13,694 nucleotides of DNA, from NCBI GenBank assembly GCA_012514785.1, contig JAAYZP010000168.1, positions 1 to 13,694 on the forward strand, in the 5' to 3' direction. Under the pieces are notes generated by a model, which did no database searches, was not told the DNA's origin, and was given only the letters and a program-made list of their open reading frames with translations. This DNA comes from Propionibacterium sp. GTDB lineage: Bacteria; Actinomycetota; Actinomycetes; Propionibacteriales; Propionibacteriaceae. The translations under genes were made by a program, and so were the position numbers. Of the stretch, positions 7,231 through 12,740 are shown one piece after another. Numbering within the stretch: position 1 is the stretch's first letter; every line of letters starts with the position of its first letter.

Positions 7231-7284
7231 GTCTCCGTTGTGACTTCTGGCCGCACTGAAAAGTTGCGTCTGTCCAACGGAGAC
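7231..7284. repeat. Perfect 10-bp inverted repeat in the 307-bp divergent spacer
   Basis: GTCTCCGTTG (7231-7240) and CAACGGAGAC (7275-7284) are exact complements around 34 bases. The spacer 7037-7343 between the DUF222 gene and the AbiE pair holds no convincing gene. It is less GC-rich than the core genes, and this repeat is its most structured part. It could be a transcribed hairpin, a binding site, or a relic of the insertion that brought in the AbiE pair. Confidence 0.45.
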
Positions 7285-7322
7285 CCTTTCGTTTCCCCAG
7301 AGGCACCGTTCAATTTGTCCAC

Positions 7323-7343
7323 GTGTTCACGTAGCATGAACAC
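7323..7343 (+). promoter_or_regulatory. Operator-like palindrome over the -10 box of the AbiE operon
   Basis: A 21-bp imperfect palindrome with 7-bp perfect arms, GTGTTCA (7323-7329) and TGAACAC (7337-7343), ends one base before the antitoxin ATG. The -10 box TAGCAT (7332-7337) lies inside it, six bases from the ATG, so the transcript is probably leaderless. A TTCAAT near 7309-7314 is the best available -35 and is weak. AbiEi antitoxins are known to repress their own operon through inverted repeats, so this is the natural autoregulatory site. Confidence 0.6.
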
Positions 7344-8321
7344 ATGAGTTCAATGAACGCCGTCGACCGTGTGGCAGAGCACCTTCACACGTGGGGCGAC
7401 GGCACGCACGTCCACGTTCGAAGCGACCAACTCCTAGTCGACCTGCCGACACGTGACTCCCCTAGGACATGGGCGGTGACGTACCTACCGGGAGCCAGGG
7501 CCGAGGTCTCGACTCAGGAATGGTCGCGACTGCAGGAGAACGCCGGGCGTCGCGCCATCGTCGCGCACGATTTCGTGGATCCGAAGCAGGCGGAACGGTA
7601 CCGGGAACGCCGTATCCCGTACGTCGACACGGTGGGGAACGCTTGGATCCAGGTCCCCGGATTGCACGTGTGGGTGGAGGGCCGGCGCCCGCTACGTCCA
7701 GAACCAGCCACGAAGTCGCGCGCATTCACGCGTGCTGGCGCCGCTGTGACCTTCGTGCTGCTCGCCCGTGAAGACTTCGTGGAACGGCCTGTCAGAGAGA
7801 TCGCGACTGCAGCGAAGGTTTCTCTGGGCACTGCACACCACGCCTTGACGGACTTGGGTGACCAGCGCTTCCTGGCCGGCGGCTTGGATAAGCGCTCGGG
7901 GCTCAGAAACCATGAACGACTACTGACACAGTGGGTAGCTACCTTCGCGAGTCGTTTACTCCCGAGTCTCCGCTCGCGGCATTTGTCGGGGCCATCACCA
8001 GACGTGTGGCGGCGACTAGCCACCGACGAGGCGCTGAAAGTCGTCGTAGCGGGCGAGGCAAACCACCCAGCGCTCATCCGTCCGACAACCACGACGCTCT
8101 ACGGAGAGTTCCCTTGGACGGACGCGACGCGGGTGGGCAGGCTCCGGCGCATCGAGGAGGAGGAACCCAATGTCATACTGCGTGAGTATTTCTGGAACTC
8201 GGAAGAACTTGAGCTGGGCGAGAAGGGCCAGTTGTTGCTCGACTACGCCGAGTTGTTCTCGAGCGATGACAGTCGGCAGCGGGAAGTAGCTGGGGACTTG
8301 AAGGTGCGCTTCCTTGGCTGA
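7344..8321 (+). CDS. AbiEi-type antitoxin / transcriptional regulator (type IV toxin-antitoxin)
   Basis: 325 residues resembling the AbiEi family antitoxins that regulate and counter AbiEii nucleotidyltransferases without binding them directly. Family landmarks: the N-terminal half ends in IPYVDTVGNAWI (91-102); a winged-helix region at about 149-177 reads PVREIATAAKVSLGTAHHAL; RNHERLLTQWVATFASRL follows at about 188-205; and the C-terminal half resembles the antitoxicity domain. Start: ATG 7344, with a second ATG at 7353. There is no Shine-Dalgarno sequence, but a TAGCAT -10 box lies six bases upstream, so translation is probably leaderless. The stop overlaps the toxin start by 8 bp. Its GC is lower than that of the flanking metabolic genes, which fits acquisition by transfer. 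Family call firm; antitoxin activity inferred from the pair. Confidence 0.82.
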   Translation: MSSMNAVDRVAEHLHTWGDGTHVHVRSDQLLVDLPTRDSPRTWAVTYLPGARAEVSTQEWSRLQENAGRRAIVAHDFVDPKQAERYRERRIPYVDTVGNAWIQVPGLHVWVEGRRPLRPEPATKSRAFTRAGAAVTFVLLAREDFVERPVREIATAAKVSLGTAHHALTDLGDQRFLAGGLDKRSGLRNHERLLTQWVATFASRLLPSLRSRHLSGPSPDVWRRLATDEALKVVVAGEANHPALIRPTTTTLYGEFPWTDATRVGRLRRIEEEEPNVILREYFWNSEELELGEKGQLLLDYAELFSSDDSRQREVAGDLKVRFLG

Positions 8322-9087
8322 GATCACTCCCAGCATTCATTCCATTCCCACCGCAGTGTGGGAGGACCTCAATGCCCGATTTCCTGACCTCATGTTGTTG
8401 GGTGCCCATGCCCGTGACCACGTCCTACACACACGCGCGCGTTTGCCGATCCCACGAGCAACAACCGACCTGGACATCGCCATCGGTGTGGACTCCCCTT
8501 CCACTTATCGCACGCGCACACGAGAGCTCACCAAGCTTGGGGATACAGGGACCTCGTTCCTGATCGCGGACCACCGTGTCGACATCATTCCCTTCGGCGG
8601 CCTGACACCCGGCGAACACGGCTACCTCGAACTCGAGCCCGGCGTGTTCACCGATGTCACTGGATTGCAAGAGGCTTACGAGAATGCAGAAATTCTTGCC
8701 TTGGATGGTTTCGAAGTCCGCACTCCCACCTTGGAGGCCCTCGTCGTGCTGAAAACCATCGCATGGATGATGCGGGGACCAACGACTGACAAGGACGCGA
8801 CTGACTTGGTGGAACTCCTCAAAGCGACTGCTGAGGGAGACTACGAACCCCGTATCTGGACCGCGACCGCGTCGGGCCTCCTCGACAGGTTCTTGCCGGA
8901 CGAGATTGGCGCCTACCTAACAGGCAAGGAAGTCGCCGCGATCTTCGGCACCTCGGCCCAGGAACGTTGTTTGGACGCCTGGGATGGTCAGCACACCCCT
9001 AAACTTGTTGCCGCAGGAGACGAATGGTCGCAGTCGTTTGAAGAGCGTCTCAAAGCGCTCGCGAGCGGCGTTCGGGAGCACGTCTAG
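8314..9087 (+). CDS. AbiEii-type nucleotidyltransferase toxin
   Basis: 257 residues of the nucleotidyltransferase AbiEii/AbiGii toxin family, which act as GTP- or NTP-using enzymes that stop growth, in AbiE to block phage. The catalytic pattern is present in the variant form of one AbiEii subgroup: GAHARDHVLH (30-39) where others have GS, then TTDLDIAI with Asp52 and Asp54, and a third acidic residue Asp90 in HRVDIIPFGG. A later LVVLKTIAWMMRG...DKDATDL block matches the family Lys and Asp positions. The start is TTG at 8314, inside the end of the antitoxin gene, with GAAGG nine bases upstream, so translational coupling is likely. The gene ends at 9087 with no clear terminator. Bases 8641-8700 are 50% G+C, below the local norm. 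Confidence 0.82.
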   Translation: MAEITPSIHSIPTAVWEDLNARFPDLMLLGAHARDHVLHTRARLPIPRATTDLDIAIGVDSPSTYRTRTRELTKLGDTGTSFLIADHRVDIIPFGGLTPGEHGYLELEPGVFTDVTGLQEAYENAEILALDGFEVRTPTLEALVVLKTIAWMMRGPTTDKDATDLVELLKATAEGDYEPRIWTATASGLLDRFLPDEIGAYLTGKEVAAIFGTSAQERCLDAWDGQHTPKLVAAGDEWSQSFEERLKALASGVREHV

Positions 9088-9229
9088 CCGAACTACAACC
9101 GGGGCGCGGAAGCAACGGAAGGGAAGACCACTCATCTGGACACCGACGGCCCGTTCGCCGAGCGAGGGCGAGTTCAGCGACCTGCAGAAAAGCTAGGTGC
9201 CCCCGAGATCGAAATGCGACGATGGGAGC

Positions 9230-9646
9230 ATGGACCAGCGCATCAGCTTCGTCACCCTTGCCGTCGACGACCTCGCCCGCTCCTACGCCTTCTACATCGA
9301 CGGGCTCGGCTGGCAGCCGGAGCTCCACGTGCCCGGCGAGGTGCTCATGATCCGCGTCGGGCCGCACGTGATGCTCAGCCTCTGGGACGCGGCCGAGTTC
9401 GAGAAGGAGGTCGGCCCGATCACCCGGGGCGACGGCGTGCCGCCGATCACGCTGGCCCACAACGTCGCCACCGAGCCGGAGGTCGACGCCGTCCTGGAGC
9501 TCGCACGTCGAAGCGGCGCGGACCCCGTCGAGGCGGCGCGTCGTCGCGATTGGGGCGGCTACTCCGGCTACTTCGCGGACCCCGAGGGGTACCGCTGGGA
9601 GGTCGCCGTGAACCCAGGCCCGATCGGGCAGTCGCTGCTCCCCTGA
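9230..9646 (+). CDS. VOC (glyoxalase/bleomycin resistance fold) family protein
   Basis: 138 residues forming the two beta-alpha-beta-beta-beta modules of the vicinal oxygen chelate superfamily. It begins RISFVTLAVDDLARSYAFY and GLGWQPEL, and closes with YSGYFADPEGYRWEVAVNP, the usual last strand with its Glu ligand. Members range from lyases and dioxygenases to drug-binding proteins; nothing here fixes the substrate. I place the start at ATG 9230 because MDQRISFVTLAV matches the family N-terminus; an upstream in-frame alternative at 9197 adds residues with no family similarity. GGGAG lies almost against the ATG, too close for a classic ribosome site, and GACGAT lies six bases upstream. The 142-bp gap from the AbiE toxin shows no gene. 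GC returns to the high level of the core genes. Confidence 0.85.
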   Translation: MDQRISFVTLAVDDLARSYAFYIDGLGWQPELHVPGEVLMIRVGPHVMLSLWDAAEFEKEVGPITRGDGVPPITLAHNVATEPEVDAVLELARRSGADPVEAARRRDWGGYSGYFADPEGYRWEVAVNPGPIGQSLLP

Positions 9647-9659
9647 CTAGGTCAGCAGC
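9632..9659. terminator. Palindrome over the abutting stop codons of two convergent genes
   Basis: CTGAC-tag-GTCAG (9643-9655) contains both stops, TGA at 9644-9646 on plus and TAG at 9649-9647 on minus. Including outer bases GCTGCT and AGCAGC, a 9-bp stem with a 5-base bulge and 3-base loop can form. There is no spacer between the genes, so any terminator must lie in the coding ends. Confidence 0.3.
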
Positions 9660-10984
9660 CCATGCCGGGCGAAGATCTCCATACACGCGGGCCGGCGTCG
9701 GTTCTTCTCGACGACCTCGTCCAGGAACCGCTCATACCCGTCGTTGTCGCCCGCCCGCCTCGCGGCCGCGCGCATAGCCTTCATCAGCTCGGCCGCACCC
9801 TGATAGTTGCTCCGGTGGGCGGTCTCCAGCCACGACCACACAAGATCCCGATAGACCGGCAGCGTCTCGGCGGGATGCGTCTCGGCGCGCACGGCGCAGA
9901 GCTGCTCCCAGACGCCGGCGCGGCTGGCCGCATCGGGTTCCTCGTTCGCCAACGCCCAGGCCTCGTCTGTTCGCCGCCCCTCGACGAGTAGGCGCAGGTA
10001 GTCCGCCGGCGAGCCGGACCTGAGCACGGCCTCCGCGTCGTCGCGCTCCGATTCCCATAGCCCCAGCGAGCTGGCGGCCCGCCGCAACTCATCGAACGTC
10101 GTGTACGACGGATGGGCCCGCAGCCGGCTCCATCGCAGTTCCATGGCTGCTTCCGGCCTACCGTCAGCCAGGTACCGCTCGACGACGTAACTCGCCAACG
10201 GCCCGGTCTGGTGGAACCACTGCAGCGTGAGCCCGAACTCCGCGTACTCCAGCGCCGCGTCGGCCAGGCCCGCCTCGTCGAGGGCTTGGACGAGGCGCAT
10301 CGCCACGGCGGCGTGCGTCGGTTTGCCGCCGGAGGCTTCGACGATGGCGTCGACGTCGCGGTCGAGGATGGCGAGGCGGACGAGCGGGTAGGTGCCGTAG
10401 TCGCCGAGGTCGGTGGCGAGGATGCGCTTCCGGTAGGCCTCCACGACATCGGGGCCGAGTGCCTCGGCGTAGGCGACGATGTCGGGGTCGAAGTAGTCCT
10501 GCTTGCCGTCGTAGCGGAACTTGTAGATCCATTCCCCGATGCGCCGCTTCTCCTTGGTGGTGAGCGACGGCGCAGCCGCGGCCACGGCGGTGGCGTGGGC
10601 TCCAAGGAGGTCCTCGACCTGCATCCCCTGCGCACCCGACGACGTGTCGCTGCGCAGCGCCGTGCGCACCGTGAGCGTGAGCGCCCGTTCGATGACCCGG
10701 ATGAAGTCCGCGTCCGCGGACTCCGCGCTGTCGCGCAGGAGCTGGACCAGATCCTGGGCCTCGTCGGCGTAGCGATTGGCTTGGCGGTAGTCGTAGAACC
10801 GAAGCCTGGGCGCGAGGACGGCGTTCACCTCCGCCATGAGCCCGGCGTCGTCCTGCGTCTCATCCAGCATCGACAGCCGCAACCGCTCGCCCGTTCCCGG
10901 CACCGAAGCCACGAGTCCCAGCACGATGTCCTGCAGCTCGTCCCTGGTGCGCCCGTCGAGCCAGCGATGAAGTTCGTCCGTCAT
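9647..10984 (-). CDS. DUF6880-like helical-repeat protein
   Basis: 445 residues, almost entirely alpha-helical with TPR-like character (EYAEFGLTLQWFHQTG, AMELRWSRLRAHPSY, YLRLLVEGRRTDEAWALA). This resembles the DUF6880 proteins and the C-terminal half of some SWIM zinc-finger proteins, where an alpha-solenoid follows the zinc finger. No SWIM CxC...CxH motif is present here, and no signal peptide or membrane segment. The likely role is protein-protein scaffolding in the cytoplasm, but no partner is known. ATG 10984 has no good Shine-Dalgarno sequence; GAGAAT lies six bases upstream. Its 3' end abuts the VOC gene with zero spacing in convergent orientation. The assignment rests on recognition of the overall pattern, so moderate confidence. 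Confidence 0.65.
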   Translation of the reverse strand: MTDELHRWLDGRTRDELQDIVLGLVASVPGTGERLRLSMLDETQDDAGLMAEVNAVLAPRLRFYDYRQANRYADEAQDLVQLLRDSAESADADFIRVIERALTLTVRTALRSDTSSGAQGMQVEDLLGAHATAVAAAAPSLTTKEKRRIGEWIYKFRYDGKQDYFDPDIVAYAEALGPDVVEAYRKRILATDLGDYGTYPLVRLAILDRDVDAIVEASGGKPTHAAVAMRLVQALDEAGLADAALEYAEFGLTLQWFHQTGPLASYVVERYLADGRPEAAMELRWSRLRAHPSYTTFDELRRAASSLGLWESERDDAEAVLRSGSPADYLRLLVEGRRTDEAWALANEEPDAASRAGVWEQLCAVRAETHPAETLPVYRDLVWSWLETAHRSNYQGAAELMKAMRAAARRAGDNDGYERFLDEVVEKNRRRPACMEIFARHGLLT

Positions 10985-11109
10985 GGCGCAATTCTCTCAC
11001 CTGAGCATCTGGACGTCAGAAGCCGTAGAGCGCAAAGCTGCTTCCTGCCTGGAAGTGTCCGCAAACGACCGCTAGAACGATCTTGCGGCCCCGAAAGCGG
11101 CTAAATCGC

Positions 11110-11171
11110 ATTCGAGTGGTCGATCGCGAACAGCCTGCGGTCTCGACCTGTTCGTGATCGACCACTCGATT
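11110..11171. repeat. Long REP-like palindrome
   Basis: Two 24-base arms (11110-11133 and 11148-11171) are inverted repeats matching at 22 of 24 positions, with a 14-base loop. The arms centre on GAGTGGTCGATC and end in CGAACAG at the loop. Intergenic, between the DUF6880-like gene start (10984) and the small CxxC gene. The size and form fit a repetitive extragenic palindrome or a strong transcribed hairpin. Confidence 0.7.
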
Positions 11172-11210
11172 ACGGTTCTGGCGAAAACGGGGGTGCAAGA
11201 ACGCGCTGGC

Positions 11211-11239
11211 GGTCGATCGCGAACAACTCGTTCGTGACC
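11211..11239. repeat. Second partial copy of the palindromic repeat
   Basis: The 15 bases at 11211-11225 (GGTCGATCGCGAACA) are identical to 11118-11132. Here they pair with GTTCGTGACC (11230-11239) to make a smaller hairpin with a 4-base bulge (gatc) and a 5-base loop. It appears to be a diverged or partial member of the same repeat family. Confidence 0.6.
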
Positions 11240-11281
11240 CCACAGACGACAGGCACGCTTCCTCCCCGAGGCTGCTCGCAC

Positions 11282-11287
11282 TAGAGT
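11282..11287 (+). promoter_or_regulatory. Putative -10 box TAGAGT before the small CxxC gene
   Basis: TAGAGT fits TANNNT and would start transcription at about 11294, seven bases after the box and next to an ATG at 11295. No good -35 is visible. It would give the 50-aa gene a leader of about 68 bases containing a strong hairpin. Confidence 0.35.
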
Positions 11288-11315
11288 CTTCCCCATGCAG
11301 ACCTCGCTCCGCCGT

Positions 11316-11342
11316 CAACCCCGCCCTCCGTGGCGGGTGTTG
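11316..11342 (+). promoter_or_regulatory. Leader hairpin upstream of the small CxxC gene
   Basis: CAACCCCGCC (11316-11325) pairs with GGCGGG-t-GTTG (11332-11342): ten base pairs, one bulged T, 6-base loop. It ends about 20 bases before the ATG at 11362 and just ahead of its GGAG. A role in attenuation or translation control is possible. Confidence 0.4.
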
Positions 11343-11361
11343 TTCACGGAATGGAGTAACG

Positions 11362-11514
11362 ATGGCTCATTCGCCGCATCGCAACTGGAAGGGTTGCCCG
11401 GTCTGTAAGCCTTGGAAGGACAACCGCCTCGGCCGCGCGTACCGCGAGCCTTGGGCGGTCCTGCGCAAGCTCGGCAAGCGTCGCCGGCTGGGGCGCAACT
11501 ACCTGGGCGACTGA
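11362..11514 (+). CDS. 50-aa basic CxxC protein, conserved-looking, function unknown
   Basis: A 50-residue gene with GGAG six bases before ATG 11362. The product is strongly basic (9 Arg, 5 Lys, 3 acidic). It has a NWKGCPVCKPWK block (Cys12, Cys15) and three Trp, then REPWAVLRKLGKRRRLGR. The CxxC plus Arg/Lys-rich tail suggests a tiny zinc-knuckle nucleic-acid or ribosome-binding protein. With only two Cys, a metal site would need His (H3 or H6) or a dimer. From memory, I believe similar short proteins with a CxxCKP motif occur across actinobacteria as uncharacterised proteins; this needs a search. Downstream, the convergent aldo/keto reductase ends 23 bp away. Upstream are a hairpin and a REP-like cluster. 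Confidence 0.7.
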   Translation: MAHSPHRNWKGCPVCKPWKDNRLGRAYREPWAVLRKLGKRRRLGRNYLGD

Positions 11515-11537
11515 CCCGCCCCTGGGCGCACCGGGCG

Positions 11538-12398
11538 TCAGATGAGTTCGAGGGGCGCGTCGTCGTCGGGCTTGGGGAAGGCCGCGTCGAGCTCGGCGAG
11601 ATCGTCGGCGGTGAGCCGGATGTCGGCCGCCGCGGCGTTCTCCCGCACGTGTGCCTCCGACGACGCCTTCGGGATCGCGAACACGCCCGGCCGCGAGATC
11701 ACCCAGGAGAGCGCCACCTGCGCCGCCGTCACGCGGTGGCGCGCAGCCACCGACGCCAAGGCCCGGCTCCGGGCCAGCCCGCCCTCCCCGATGGGTGAGT
11801 ACGCCATCAGCGGCACGTCGAGCGCAAGCTGGTCGTCGAGCAGGCCGGTCTCGGACCAGCGGGATTCGAGGTTGAGGAGCACCTGGTTGGTGGCCGGTCG
11901 GTTCTGCCGCTCCGGATCGCGACGATGGCCCGCCCGCGCGATCTCGGTCACCTCGCGCAGGCGGTCGCGGTCGAAGTTCGACACACCCCACGCGCGAATC
12001 TTGCCCGTGCGACGCAGTTCCTCGAAGGCCTCGACCGTCTCGGCGAGCGGGTGCCGCCCCTCCCAGTGGAGGAGGTAGAGGTCGAGGTGGTCGGTGCCGA
12101 GCCGGCGCATGCTCGCGTCGCATGCGCGGATGGTGCCGCGGCGGCTGGCGTTGCTGGGCATCACCTTGGAGACGAGGTAGACGTCGTCGCGACGTCCCCG
12201 GATCGCTTCGCCCACGAGCTGTTCGGAGCGGCCGGAGCCGTACATCTCGGCGGTGTCGATGAGCGTCATGCCAAGCTCGATACCCGTGCGCAGCGCTGTG
12301 ACCTCCGAGTCACGCCGCGACGGCGAATCCCCCATCTTCCAGGTGCCCTGGCCGAGCACAGGCACCTGCTCGCCCGCGACGGTGATCATCTTCGTCAT
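11538..12398 (-). CDS. Aldo/keto reductase
   Basis: 286 residues with the AKR (alpha/beta)8 barrel and the full catalytic tetrad: Asp48 and Tyr53 in IDTAEMYG, Lys78 in LVSKVMP and His111 in LLHWEG. The motif RAWGVSNFDRDRL and the C-terminal NADPH-binding block FAIPKASSEAHVREN are also present. It should reduce aldehydes or ketones with NADPH in the cytoplasm; its substrate cannot be told. The ATG at 12398 has no Shine-Dalgarno sequence, but TAGCCT sits six bases upstream, the same layout as the AbiEi and cupin genes, so it is probably leaderless. A second ATG lies three codons in. It lies 43 bp downstream of the DUF3427 remnant on the same strand and converges with the small CxxC gene. Confidence 0.93.
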   Translation of the reverse strand: MTKMITVAGEQVPVLGQGTWKMGDSPSRRDSEVTALRTGIELGMTLIDTAEMYGSGRSEQLVGEAIRGRRDDVYLVSKVMPSNASRRGTIRACDASMRRLGTDHLDLYLLHWEGRHPLAETVEAFEELRRTGKIRAWGVSNFDRDRLREVTEIARAGHRRDPERQNRPATNQVLLNLESRWSETGLLDDQLALDVPLMAYSPIGEGGLARSRALASVAARHRVTAAQVALSWVISRPGVFAIPKASSEAHVRENAAAADIRLTADDLAELDAAFPKPDDDAPLELI

Positions 12399-12404
12399 TG
12401 GTTC

Positions 12405-12410
12405 AGGCTA
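12405..12410 (-). promoter_or_regulatory. -10 box TAGCCT of the aldo/keto reductase (putative leaderless promoter)
   Basis: On the minus strand TAGCCT is followed by gaacca and ATG 12398. Spacing and sequence closely match the antitoxin promoter (TAGCAT, gaacac, ATG). It lies in the 43-bp gap after the DUF3427 remnant, so the reductase need not depend on the upstream genes. Confidence 0.5.
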
Positions 12411-12441
12411 GCCCCGCGAGCCATCGCGTTGCAGTGAGGAG

Positions 12442-12740
12442 TCAAGCAGTCACCGTGGGATGGAAGTAGTCGTACAGCGCGACGTCGATGGGTTCGTCGA
12501 AGTGCAACATCATCGTGACGACGTCCAAGTCTCGCCCGCGGTCGTCAGGCATCGTCGTCTGCTGTGCCTCGTGCGACGTCGCTTGACCCAGATAGTAGAA
12601 GTCGCTCCCTTCGGCGTCGTCCTTCTTGACGAAGACATGGATGTCCACCTCGTTGTCGACGATGGCCTGCACCTCGGGGCTCTGCAGGGTTCGGCGGCTC
12701 CTGGTGAACCAGTGCATGGTGGACCTGACAGTTGAATCTG
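12442..12740 (-). pseudogene. 3' remnant of a DUF3427-type (helicase-associated) gene
   Basis: The minus-strand frame ending at 12442 encodes about 92 residues beginning near MHWFTRSRRTLQSPEV and continuing VDIHVFVKKDDAEG, FYYLGQATSHEAQQT and LYDYFHPTVTA. This resembles the C-terminal DUF3427 domain found after PLD-nuclease/DEAD-helicase regions in large defence-type proteins, where FHW...Q and a late LDxPI block are typical. Similarity seems to begin just before the Met at 12717, as expected for a fragment and not a real start. No helicase motifs are present. It overlaps the out-of-frame tail of the ImmA gene. It could still be translated as a 91-aa protein from 12717, but no ribosome site is clear. 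Confidence 0.6.

Noticed and set aside
7231..7284. Integron attC site
   Set aside because: The arms lack the GTTRRRY/RYYYAAC core and no integrase or cassette layout is present.
7143..7343. Minus-strand 66-aa open frame in the divergent spacer
   Set aside because: No recognisable motif, no ribosome site, and it runs across the inverted repeat and the AbiE promoter; probably non-coding.
11220..11234. LexA (SOS) box: CGAAC...GTTCG
   Set aside because: The spacer is five bases where the actinobacterial SOS box has four, and the site is explained as part of the palindromic repeat.
11016..11318. Minus-strand 100-aa frame in the repeat region
   Set aside because: It runs through the palindromes, which give a repetitive Arg/Ser/Thr-rich translation; no start signal or family similarity.
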